Shown here piece after piece: positions 8,594 through 17,390 of a stretch of 17,390 nt of DNA (position 1 is its first letter; every line of letters begins with the position of its first letter). The stretch covers positions 1 to 17,390 of the forward strand of contig JAMQCK010000705.1 of assembly GCA_024196135.1 (NCBI GenBank), in the 5' to 3' direction. Below the pieces are notes generated by a model. That model saw only the letters and a list, made by a program, of their open reading frames with translations, had not been told where the DNA came from and made no database searches. The position numbers and the translations under genes are program-made. The DNA comes from Pleurotus ostreatus/Saccharomyces cerevisiae fusant (lineage: Eukaryota > Opisthokonta).

Positions 8594-11477
8594 ATGTATC
8601 TCAACCAGAGGGAGGAGGCGAAGCTCCTACTCCATCAGGCCAGCGCGTACGCCCCAGCCCCGACCATCGTCCTCTGACATCGCCGATAGGCGGGCTCCCT
8701 CGCGCAAAAGCGCCTGGCGCGCGGCCTGAAGCTCAACCAGACGGAGGCGGTCGCGCTCATTGCGTCGCAGTTGCAGGAGCGCATCCGCGATGGGAAGAAC
8801 TCGGTGGCGGAACTAATGCAGTATGGGAAGACGCTGCTAGGGAAGCGGCATGTCCTGCCTAGCGTACCAGCGCTGTTGCATGAGATCCAGGTTGAGGGAA
8901 CGTTCAACGATGGGTGAGTGAGCAGGCTGATCTAGCGATGTGGCGGAGGCTGATCCCTTGCTCTACAGTGTCTTCCTGGTCACCGTCCACGACCCAGTTT
9001 GTACGGAGTCAGGGGACCTATCTGCGGCGCTCTACGGATCCTTCCTTCCCGTCCCCTCCAACGACCTGTTCCCTCCCAGTTCCCCGGAGGAGTACGCGCT
9101 TGAGAAGTGGCCTGGCGCTGTTATCGCGAAGAAAGAGGCCATCACAATCAATCAAGGACGCGAGAGGGTCAAGCTGCGCGTCACAAACAATGGCGACCGA
9201 CCCATCCAGGTGCGTCATCGTGACTTGGGACTTAAGGGAACGATATCTCATCTGTCCACAGATTGGCTCGCATTATCACTTCATCGAGACCAACGCAGCC
9301 CTTTCCTTCGACCGCGCCAAGGCTTACGGCAAGCGTCTGGACATTGCCGCCGGTACCGCCGTCCGCTTCGAGCCTGGCGACGTGAAGACCGTCACGCTAT
9401 GCTCAATCGCAGGCGCGCGAATCATCTCTGGCGGCAACAACCTTGCCACGGGTGTCGTGGACCTTGGTCGCACCGAGCAGATCGTGGCAAACCTCCTACA
9501 GCGCGGCTTTGGCCATGTGCCAGAGCCGGGGGCGTTGGAAGTGACTGTGGACACACAAATGTTGCGGGAGACATATATTTCGATGTTTGGGCCAACAACG
9601 GGAGATAGGATAAGGTTAGGGGATACGTCGTTGTGGATTGAGGTCGAGCATGATGAGGTGAGCGCGCGTTGGGAAGATATATCTGAGAAGTGGCTGATAT
9701 GGAAGGCAGACCGTCTACGGCGACGAAATCAAGTTCGGCGGTGGGAAGTCGATCCGTGAGGGTATGGGACAAGCCACCAATCGGTCATCTGAGGAGACCT
9801 TGGATCTTGTCATCACCAATGCCCTCATCGTCGACTGGTCCGGGATCTACAAGGTAGGCTCAACTTTACTTCATGTAAAGCAACGCGTTTCCAATCCCAT
9901 CCCAGGCAGACATCGGTGTCAAAAACGGCATCATCGTGGGCATCGGCAAAGCAGGCAACCCGGACGTCATGGCCAACGTTCACCCCTCCCTTATCATTGG
10001 CTCCTCCACCGAAGTCATTGCCGGCGAGAAGCTCATCGTCACCGCGGGCGCCCTCGACGCGCACGTGCACTACATCTGCCCCCAGCAGGTCGATGAGGCG
10101 CTCGCCTCGGGAACGACGACCATGATTGGCGGCGGCACGGGCCCTAGCGCGGGCACGAACGCCACGACGTGCACCTCCAGTCCCTTTTACATGCGGCACA
10201 TGCTCAGCGCGACTGACGGCTTGCCGATGAACTTTGCCTTCACGGGCAAGGGGAACGATGCGGGTCCCAAAGCCCTGGAGGAGATCGTGCGCGCCGGCGC
10301 GGCTGGGCTGAAGCTGCACGAGGACTGGGGGTCGACGCCTGCCGTGATATCGAACGCGCTGGACGTGGGCGACAAGTACGACGTGCAGGTGAACATCCAC
10401 ACGGACACGCTAAACGAGAGCGGGTTTGTGGAGAGCACGATCGAGGCCTTCGGCGGGCGCACGATACATACGTATCATAGCGAGGGTGCGGGCGGGGGGC
10501 ATGCGCCGGATATTATTGTGGTGTGCGGGCTTCCGAATGTGCTGCCGTCGTCGACGAATCCGACGAGGCCGTATACGAACAATACCCTGGATGAGCATTT
10601 GGATGTGAGTAGGTTCTCGCCGCATGCGTTGTATGGTGCTGATGACGCTACAGATGCTCATGGTCTGCCATCACCTCGACAAGTCCATCCCCGAGGACTT
10701 GGCCTTCGCCGAATCGCGAATTCGTGCGGAGACAGTGGCCGCAGAGGACGTGCTACACGACACAGGCGCCATCTCGATCATCAGCTCCGACTCGCAAGCA
10801 ATGGGCCGCGTTGGCGAGGTCGTCAGCCGAACTTGGAGAACGGCGAGCAAGATGAAGGACTTCCGAGGGCCGCTGCAGTCATTGGGTGATGACGAGTTCA
10901 AGGACAATGGGCGCGTGAAGCGCTACGTGAGCAAGTACACGATCAACCCGTGAGTTACTTCACTGTTGACTTCAGAGCGAAGTAGGCTAACTAATCCTCA
11001 CTTAGCGCTATAACACACGGTATAAGTCACCTCGTCGGGCACGTCGCAGTCGGCACAATCGCAGACCTCGTCCTCTGGTCCCCGCAACGCTTTGGCTCCA
11101 AGCCCGAGATGATCCTCAAATCCGGCGTCATTGCCTACGCCCAAATGGGCGACGCCAACGCATCCATCCCGACAGTGCAGCCGTACTACTCCAAGCCGAT
11201 GTGGGGCGCGAAACCCGGGTCGGCCGCCCTCAACTCCGTTTCGTTCGTCTCCAGTCTTTCGATTACGTCGGGCACGATCGCGTCGTACGGATTGAACAAG
11301 AGGTGCGAGGCGGTGAAGAACTGCAGGAATATCGGGAAGAAGGACATGAAGTGGAATGATGCGACGCCGAAGATGCAGGTCGATCCGGAGAGCTATGAGG
11401 TGCTGGCGGATGGGGAGCTGATGGATGTTGAGCCAGCGACAACGTTGCCTTTGTCGAGGGTGTACAACCTGTTCTGA
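8594..11477 (+). CDS. URE1: Urease, single-chain nickel amidohydrolase (EC 3.5.1.5), 838 aa
   Basis: Model: join(8594..8638, 8690..8913, 8969..9209, 9262..9657, 9710..9853, 9906..10604, 10654..10949, 11006..11477). Urease splits urea to ammonia and carbamate in the cytosol and needs two nickel ions loaded by accessory proteins, none of which is encoded here. As in plants, the gamma (1 to about 100), beta and alpha parts are fused. In the alpha part I find nickel ligands H403 and H405 (DAHVHY), carbamylated lysine K486 (GLKLHED), H515, H541 ([14 protein letters not shown]), D629 (SSDSQAMGR) and the flap C588-H589 (MVCHHLD); all sit four residues before the jack bean numbering, so the enzyme should be active. 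All introns except the first are canonical GT-AG. Intron 1 ends clearly at 8689 (CTGAC 13 nt upstream), but the only nearby GT donor (8647) is out of frame; I place the donor at 8639, a GC start, because it gives [10 protein letters not shown] as in other ureases. The alternative is a GC donor at 8645 or a one-base error. Confidence 0.96.
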
Positions 11478-11900
11478 GGAAGAAAATATCGTGCGTGTAC
11501 TGTATCTGTACCTATCTTGCCGTTGACTGCTCAATGTATGCATATGGAGGTCCCAGGGCTTTTCTATTTTTTGGGGCTCGACAGGAGAATCGGAAATTCC
11601 CGAATATCACGAGCTTTTCTTCCAAATGGGGAAGAAGGAAGTTGAACTTCAACTAGACAAATTCCCTCCATTTCTCCTGCATCATCTCCCCTTTCTTCCC
11701 TCCCCTGGTTCTTGTTTTCTGCGACATACGAGAAGAATGGCGATCCGACATTCAGTGGTGCGAATCTGCCCCTGTCAAGGGCGGCACGTCGGTACGCTTC
11801 GCGCTAAGCTTTGGCTCCGCGTCGCAGCCTGTGAGGCATGATCGTTCTTCGGACCAGCGACGACGATTATCTCGGTTCCTTGCACTGAACGACGACGACC
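11478..11900. other. Spacer between urease and the GT18-like gene
   Basis: This holds the urease 3' UTR and the promoter of the next gene, both on the plus strand. A pyrimidine-rich tract covers about 11661-11719 and fits a transcription-start region. Just before it are the short palindrome GGAAATTCC (near 11592-11600) and the overlapping inverted repeats listed separately. No ORF here looks coding. Confidence 0.5.
11638..11653. repeat. Overlapping short inverted repeats
   Basis: Two perfect 6-bp inverted repeats with a one-base centre overlap: GAAGTT-G-AACTTC (11638-11650) and GTTGAA-C-TTCAAC (11641-11653). An outer imperfect arm pair, AAATGG (11624-11629) and CCATTT (11668-11673), flanks them. 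It could be a dimeric transcription-factor site or a hairpin in the 5' leader of the next gene; either is inference. Confidence 0.4.
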
Positions 11901-13521
11901 ATGTCCGCTCGCTCGCTGTGGACGGTGTTCTGGCGAGACAACGGCGACCCGACGTACGAGGCGCTGCCACTAGATTCCGGGGACGTACCGCGGTGCGTAG
12001 ATATCACCTTGCTCAACCGACCAAGAGAGCTAACGCATAGCAGACACTCGCCCCGGTCGCGTGTGTCGCGAACCCCGCTACGGTTGGCGATCCTGGTGGC
12101 AGGCGTCGTGCTACTCGTCGTAGCCGTGGTCACCGTCGATCAGCACATTGCCGCACTCCGGAACCGGGCGGCGATGCTGTCGTCGTTCTGGCCGGTGACG
12201 CAGCCGAATCGAACCGACGTATATGAGGATGAGAACAGCAGGACGATGCACAGGCTGATTGAGTGTGTGGCGGATGGGACGTGTACGGAGAGGCAGACGC
12301 ATGTGGTGATTTTGGCGAGTTGGCATTTTAAAGGTGTGTTGGGGTGTTGATAAGGGCTTTATGTATTTGCTGAACGTGTCTCGCAGGCTCGGTAGAAGGT
12401 CAGGTCTCTGGCGAGGATATTTGGTGAGTCGCGTCTGCGTTGTCCAAGTCGCTGCGCTGACATGCAAGGCAGGGCTCGGAGTGTGGTACGGCACGTCGCT
12501 TTATACATAGTACGCTAATGCTCAACCTCCCCAGCTCCTCGCCCTGCAAGAAATGGGCTACAGCGCCATAATCACCGCTGGCACGAACGAAGACCTCGTC
12601 CACACCTATCACCTCTTCCCCGACCTCGTCAAAGTCATCATCGCCGAAGGCTGGGACATCAACATGTGCAATAAGGATCCCTTATGCATCCAATCCGAGT
12701 CCAACCCGCTCGGCGTCCCCCTCTGGAAGCTTTTCGCCTTCCACTTCTGGGGCGGACACGCGCACCCGCTCGGTGGGCCCTGGACGCTCAGCCCGGAGAA
12801 CTTCCCCCTCCTCATGGGCGGGGACTCGGTCAACAACACCTACCTTGGCTACAGCATCGAGCGCGCGTGCGAGAAGCTGCCCGTCGTCGCGCACACCCAG
12901 CGGCCCAACCAGGCCTACGTCCTCGCGAAGCACCTCTCCTACTTCTACGATCATAACTTCGCGTGGAAGGACGTAGCGTTCGACGATGCGGGGTCGCCGG
13001 CGCGCTTCGTGGCGGGAATGATCGAGGACGCGGACGCGGCGGGGAAGAGCGTGCCCGCGGGCGTGGCGAACCACGGGCGGCTGAACAAGACGGCGTTCTA
13101 CCTCGAGCTCGCAAGGAGCCGGGTGCTGGTGGGCATTGGAAGCCCGTTGCTGAGTCCGAGCCCGTACGATGCGCTGTGCATGGGCGTGCCGTTTGTCAAT
13201 CCGATCCAGCAATGGGATGCACAGCACCCGGAGGACCGCGAGGCGTGGATGACGCAGCACGATGGGCTGAAGTACGAGAATCCGCCCCACGTCTATAATG
13301 TGCATGCAAACGATGTAGCGGGTTTCTGGAGAGCGGTCAAGCAAGCGATGGAGACGGGTATTGAGGGGGATAGGTGAGCGGTTATAGTGCTGATTTCGCA
13401 TTAGACGCTGAACATCTACAGATATATTGTGCCGAACATGACGATGGATGCGTTGAAGACGCGACTCACCAAGATAATCGAGACCGACTGGGTAGGCCGC
13501 GCAAAGGCTCTGTCCGCATAG
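11901..13521 (+). CDS. Type II membrane protein resembling glycosyltransferase family 18 (MGAT5-like), 456 aa
   Basis: Model: join(11901..11992, 12044..12333, 12387..12423, 12473..12485, 12535..13373, 13422..13521); five GT-AG introns of 48-53 nt, all phases consistent. Residues 1-42 are a short cytosolic, partly basic N-terminus; 43-62 are a single hydrophobic anchor (AILVAGVVLLVVAVV); the rest would be lumenal. Conserved-looking blocks are GEDIWARSVLLAL (about 136-148, built across the 13-nt exon), HFWGGHAHPLGGPWTLSPE (214-232), TQRPNQAYVLAKHLSYF (265-281) and the donor-site-like SPSPYDALCMGVPFVNP (351-367). I recall this arrangement from Agaricomycete proteins annotated as GT18. In animals GT18 adds beta-1,6-GlcNAc to N-glycans in the Golgi; the fungal substrate is unknown to me. 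Intron 1 ends in a TAGCAG tandem acceptor, so one Arg is optional. The 3' end is uncertain: see the alternative tail at 13590-13658. Confidence 0.72.
12473..12485 (+). other. 13-nt micro-exon of the GT18-like gene
   Basis: This exon carries the last base of a Trp codon followed by four whole codons (A-R-S-V). It is flanked by 49-nt introns on both sides: 12424..12472 (GTGAGT...CTGAC...GGCAG) and 12486..12534 (GTACGG...CCCCAG). Without it the conserved IWARS block would be lost and the frame broken. Confidence 0.7.
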
Positions 13522-13589
13522 AATTTCAAGTTTCCTCCGCAGGTGAGTGCAGCGTGTCTGACAAGGAGAACCTGTAACGATTTTCGTAG

Positions 13590-13658
13590 CGGCCTTGTCA
13601 ATGTGCAAGCCAGTGCTCGAGAGACCTGTTGACTTCCTTGCCTGTATGTTCGTTGTGA
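13590..13658 (+). other. Alternative cysteine-containing C-terminal exon of the GT18-like gene
   Basis: If splicing starts at GT 13492, right after the Trp codon of ETDW, and ends at AG 13589, the frame continues for 22 residues with four cysteines (RPCQCASQCSRDLL...) to TGA 13656-13658, giving 469 aa. The 98 removed bases look like two complete introns placed end to end: 13492..13542 (51 nt, GTAGGC...CCTCCGCAG) and 13543..13589 (47 nt, GTGAGT...CTGAC...CGTAG). Animal GT18 enzymes have cysteine-rich C-termini, which mildly favours this version. The simpler version stops at TAG 13519-13521, leaving 13543..13589 as a possible 3' UTR intron. Confidence 0.35.
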
Positions 13659-14451
13659 TCTCGTAGAGCGGATGTAGACCGTATATATCTGTACTTATCC
13701 TTTTGTATATTCTTGTGCTCTCAATAGATGAAGAACTGGAGACAGTGATATTCATGAACGAGGGGGATGATGGAAGACACAAACAAACATGGAACAAACA
13801 TGCTTTTGTTTGTGCTCTGATGGATGATCGGATGTTTTTTTGTCTTCCACGGCCATCTGTTGCTCGCGCCGCACCCTTTGCCCGTCTTTCGACCGCTCCT
13901 CGATGGTGTGCACTTGATGATGTGGGTTTTTGATCCTCTTGTACGCCAAAGATGACAAAAAGGGACCGTAAAGTCCAAAGGACTTGACGACAACTTCTAA
14001 ATTGATCCTGCTGAGATTCTTTTCGCTTGTTGGTCACCGTATGTGGACCTTCTGAAAGCTGACAACCATCTCAGCGATGACTTGCGATCGCGTCTTTGCT
14101 GTAGATTACCTGCATCGTCGACCTTGTACTCGGCTCGAATGACAATCGATGTTTGCAAACGATGTTCACCGACTTCGATCCACCTTTCAAAAACGCGTGT
14201 GTTTTTGCTGGGTTCACCTTTGGCACAGCCCAATGCAGATTTTCGAATGCCTTGCCCGCGGGCATGTAGTTTGTGATCGTTGTCGGCGAGAACGCTCCGA
14301 AAAAGATCGCTCAGAGAACAACGGAGGCGAAATGTGGGAAGTTGAAGTCAGGTGCGGGCCATACACGACTTCCATTGTTCTCGCGTTCACATACGTAAGC
14401 AGCGCCTATTGACCGGCATACGCTCTGGCCCGTCGGCTCCGGCGATCTGCG
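13659..14451. other. Spacer with unexplained minus-strand open frames
   Basis: I support no gene here, but the minus strand is suggestive. From an ATG at 14265 a frame runs to ATGCAG/GTAATC, followed by an intron-like 51 nt ending TTGTCAG near 14067. Beyond that, a protein-like stretch (VKSFGLYGPFLSSLAYKR... then a charged helix) lies in the frame ending at 13752. The two parts are in different reading frames and need a further 41-nt intron, and an overlapping frame (VFERWIEVGEHRLQTSIVIR) competes. No family is recognised, and the region may be a decayed gene. Confidence 0.3.
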
Positions 14452-14459
14452 TATAAAAG
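14452..14459 (+). promoter_or_regulatory. TATA box of the 584-aa gene
   Basis: The sequence TATAAAAG is a textbook TATA box, 82 nt before the ATG at 14541. A C/T-rich stretch containing CCCCCCACCACCACG and ending TCACAATC lies between them, as in strongly expressed fungal genes. Confidence 0.75.
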
Positions 14460-14540
14460 GCGCCCACAGAAGCTGGTGACTGGGACGCTCCTCTTCCTGA
14501 CCCCCCACCACCACGTACACCTTCATCGAATCTCACAATC

Positions 14541-16394
14541 ATGGGTCAGCGCCACCAAGCCTGGATGATCGCCCGAATTAAGCCCCACGGCGGTGGCAAG
14601 CCTCGCTATCGCTGCATCGGTGGCATCCACCACCAGTGGTGCTATGGCTCGCTGCCACTGAAGGGCCTCATCCGCATCGCCACCCTACTCAAGCAGAAGC
14701 CCAATGCGGACATCGTCCAGGAAGAACTGCGCGCCATCGAGGGCAAGTATGGCTCGCATCTCGCCGAGGCGCCTAAGATCCCCAACTGCCCGTATGTCCT
14801 TTTCATATCTCGTTCCTCCTCCACTGATGCGAATATGCAGATGTCGCTACACGACCTTCCTGCTCAATCTAGCGTTCAACGCCGACCTTGACCCCGAGAG
14901 TGTCAGTGGACAGTATTTCTCCAATGGCTCGCTCGGCAATGTGCTTCCTGCCTCATGGGGTTGCTGGGGAGGAGGTGCGTGCTATTTACCTTGGCCCTGA
15001 ATGGCAGGCTTATACTCTCACTAGACAACAACGATGGCCTGACGATCATCGATGTGACCGATCCCTACAACCCGAGGTATTGCTTCTTGGGAGGCGACGA
15101 GACAGAGACCGAGGATTCCGGGCGGCTTACCGCTCAGAAATATCTGGAAGCCTACTACGACATCGATCGCGAGGACCCTCAGATGCGCGATCATCTTCGA
15201 CAGGTTTTGGACGCCTGCAAAGGCTTTGAGCTCATCGACATCGGGGCGCTGCAGGAAGCGTTCCCATCTGACTTTAAGGGACCAGCGAGTTCTACGAAGG
15301 TAGAAGAAGAGAAGAACACCGAGGACGGGGTGCCGTCTCTTACGTCCCTCACCCTTGACCCTGTCGTCAAACAGGCCGTCGAAAGCGGGGAGCTGGAGGC
15401 TATCGAGCCCATTTTGATCCAGGCGGACAAGCTCCCAAAGGTTCTCGAGGCGCTTCGCGCGGTCGAGGCGCCTTTCCCGGATACGGGCCTTGCCTTTGTC
15501 TCCAAGGCCATTGAGGCCACCGGCAGCTTCGAGGACCTGAAAGGAATCCAGCTTTCGGGCGAGCAGCTCACGAAGGTCATACCCGCCGACATCTCCATCG
15601 ATGTGCTCGATCTGTCCGGCAATGCCGCGCTTACCGTCGACGGCCTCCGCGCGCTTCTCGCGCACACCTCCAAGTTCCGCCGCCTCGTCCTCTTCCGCAC
15701 CGCCATCTCGAACGAGGAGATATTCAAGCTGCTCGAGACGCCCACCCTGTTCGGCCACATCGAGGAGCTCATCCACCCGCTCCTCATCTCTTGGAAGCGC
15801 GACGCCTTCCCCGCCGCCTTCACCTTGAAGCACGTCAGCGACTCCATGTCGTTCGGCGTCGGCGGGGGCGTCCTGAGCGTGCCCCTCATGAGCCTCAACA
15901 ACCTCGCCGAGGGACTCTGGCGGCTCGTTCTCGGGCTTCTCACCCCGGAGAACGCGATGAGCTTCGGGGCGGGGGACGCCCCGTTCGAGGCCGCGCTGAG
16001 CACGGGGCACATTCCCGCGGGCAAAAAGTGGGGCGAGCGCGCCGTTTGGTGCACGCCTGTGCGCACGCAGCGCGCGGCGCCCAGCAGCTGGACCTTTGTG
16101 CTCAAGTGGGCGTCGTTTGGCGTGGGGGACTCGCAGTATGGGTTGATCAACACGAAGGTGGGGGCGGACGGGACGAAGACGGTCACCGCGCATTCGGCGC
16201 AGAGCTTTTTGGATGCGCTGCAGAAGGAGGGGTATCCTGCGCCCTCGGAGGACGTCGCGCAGAAGTGGCGCGAGATCTTCGAGGCGCTGGACAAAGCGGG
16301 CGGCAAGCAGATGACGGTGGATGAGTACAAGGCGGCGACGACTGGCAATAGCAGGCAGCAGATGATTGCGCGTATGATGGGCTTGGCTGTGTGA
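14541..16394 (+). CDS. Uncharacterised basidiomycete protein, Trp/Cys-rich N-domain plus LRR-like C-part (584 aa)
   Basis: Model: join(14541..14791, 14841..14974, 15025..16394), introns 49 and 50 nt, GT-AG, phases consistent. The N-terminal domain (about 1-150) starts MGQRHQAWMIARIKP and contains IHHQWCYGSLPL (about 29-40) and CWGGDNNDGLTIIDVTDP (125-142), which is assembled across intron 2. I recall this pattern from many unnamed mushroom proteins, usually in several copies per genome. An acidic low-complexity linker follows near 217-231. Around 320-365 there is a leucine-rich-repeat-like stretch (IDVLDLSGN, then RRLVLF). The last 80 residues include two helices (SAQSFLDALQKEG, AQKWREIFEALDKA). 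There is no signal peptide or membrane segment, so it is probably cytosolic. Codons are strongly G/C-ending in the second half and the TATA box is strong, suggesting high or inducible expression. Function is unknown. Confidence 0.85.
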
Positions 16395-17363
16395 TTGCCG
16401 CTTCCTGGTTCACTCGCTGTTTTCTGAGGTGCTCAATGCTTTTCTGCCATCTGTACTAGTAGTGTGTATGTCTTATCCGAATCCGAGATCTCAATGTACT
16501 TTGCAGTTGCGATGTTCCTTCTCGGCCAGTATGCCATTGCACGGACGACCTGTCGGTGTCCCCTGCGGATGCAACTGCTCTGCGGACGCGGAACATCTTC
16601 GTCCTGTGAGGCGATGCCGGACTAGAGTAGGTAGCACGCATATAGAGAAGGCTATATGTGCGCGACCAGGGAGGACCGGTGGTCGCATTCCGCACCGCTC
16701 GGGGCCGCCTTTCCACCGTCCTCAAGGCGTATGAGCTCTCGAAGTGCTCAAAATCTCCCTCCAAATCGAAAAAAAATAGCGAGACAATGTCGCCGAAGAC
16801 CTGCAAGAAAATGAGGGCGCCATAGAGTCCGTTGAAGGTCCGAGACAGGAACAGGTGGCCGTGATCTCATCACAAATTGCAGTTGTCACGTCACATTTAG
16901 CCTCGGAGATACTCCCATAAAGGGAATCGTTTGTGTGATCAACACGGAACAATTTAGCAAACCATGCCAGCTGTCGCCCCTATCCGTACTCCTCGTTCTT
17001 GACCGCCATGTACTCCACATCCTCCGAAAAGACTGGGAGCGAGCAGGGACCTCAATGAAAGGCTACAGACATTGAAAAATCCGGGGTAGAGCCTCGGAAC
17101 GGGACCTGATTCGCGTTCCCTTGACAGTCACACCCATGTGCAGATCGAGCCGCGTCTGAACCCTTTTCTTCCTTCCCTCCTTCACGAGCTCGCAGTCGAG
17201 CAGAAACGCCAGCAATCGCAGCGTGGGACTCGAAGGAGCACCGACCCTGCGATCGACATCATTTGGGAGCGACACGCGGTCAGCAGACGTTGCACAGCGC
17301 CGCATCCACCATCCGCCCTTGCCCCTCTCTTCCCCCTGCCGCTCTTTGCCTTCTACGCTCGCT
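16395..17363. other. Intergenic region with no supported gene
   Basis: This follows the 584-aa gene. A minus-strand open frame between about 16855 and 16456 contains a hydrophobic run (FNGLYGALIFLQVFGDIVSL) but has no usable ATG and no recognised family. Another minus frame, 17371 to 17063, overlaps the CT-rich promoter-like tract at its beginning. A run of eight A's lies near 16769-16777. I see no RNA gene or mobile element. Confidence 0.4.
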
Positions 17364-17390
17364 ATGTCCATCCCACTCTCGTTGTGGGCC
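17364..17390 (+). CDS. Possible 5' end of a gene running out of the window
   Basis: An ATG at 17364 is followed by nine open codons (M-S-I-P-L-S-L-W-A) that could begin a signal peptide. The 65 nt before it are strongly pyrimidine-rich (for example CCCCTCTCTTCCCCCTGCC), like the promoter tracts of urease and the GT18-like gene in this window. Nothing else can be said from 27 bases. Confidence 0.3.

Noticed and set aside
12682..14037. 451-codon open frame on the minus strand
   Set aside because: Most of it is antisense to the long GT18-like exon, whose plus-strand reading has clear family blocks. Its composition (very Arg- and His-rich) is typical of an antisense shadow in GC-rich DNA.
15021..16348. 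Two minus-strand open frames of about 385-390 codons
   Set aside because: They are antisense to the third exon of the 584-aa gene, which has splice-consistent N-terminal exons and a TATA box. The antisense products have biased composition and no recognisable domain.
1..17390. Mobile element, CRISPR array or multi-gene defence or biosynthetic system
   Set aside because: I found no transposase, reverse transcriptase, terminal repeats, spaced direct repeats or clustered tailoring enzymes. The neighbours are ordinary housekeeping or unknown fungal genes with their own promoters.

Overview
The window looks like nuclear DNA of a filamentous basidiomycete, most likely an Agaricomycete. The evidence is many spliceosomal introns of about 45-60 nt with GTRNGY-type donors, CTGAC/CTAAC branch sites and short pyrimidine-poor acceptors, high GC at third codon positions, CT-rich tracts just upstream of start codons, and protein families typical of mushrooms and polypores. 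No phage, CRISPR array, transposon, rRNA or convincing tRNA was seen. All gene models were built by hand from the sequence, by matching splice sites to reading-frame phase and to remembered family sequences; no search was run.

Layout, left to right: (1) 1-1074 (+), the 3' end of a Pro/Ser-rich protein that begins outside the window. (2) 1743-2327 (-), a small basic, coiled-coil protein of 158 aa with a repeated LFSS-type motif, three exons. (3) 3150-3867 (-), a two-finger C2H2 zinc-finger protein of 184 aa, four exons. (4) 3868-5445, mostly intergenic, with one weak spliced candidate at 4381-4953 (+). (5) 5446-8243 (+), SEY1/RHD3-type ER-fusion GTPase, ten exons, 780 aa. (6) 8594-11477 (+), single-chain nickel urease, eight exons, 838 aa, with every expected metal ligand and flap residue and a tandem GATA site in its promoter. 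(7) 11901-13521 (+), a type II membrane protein resembling glycosyltransferase family 18, six exons including one of only 13 nt, 456 aa. (8) 14541-16394 (+), an uncharacterised basidiomycete protein of 584 aa behind a canonical TATA box. (9) 17364 (+), a possible start of another gene running off the window.

The genes do not form a pathway. SEY1 serves ER membrane fusion and the GT18-like protein would be expected in the ER/Golgi lumen. Urease is cytosolic nitrogen salvage and is probably under GATA-factor nitrogen control. I saw no new multi-gene system. The most unusual features are in RNA processing: a 13-nt exon, a urease first intron with no in-frame GT donor, two introns that appear to sit end to end at the 3' end of the GT18-like gene, a NAGNAG acceptor, and three introns that are multiples of three with no stop codon. 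The uncharacterised 584-aa family is the main protein-level unknown.
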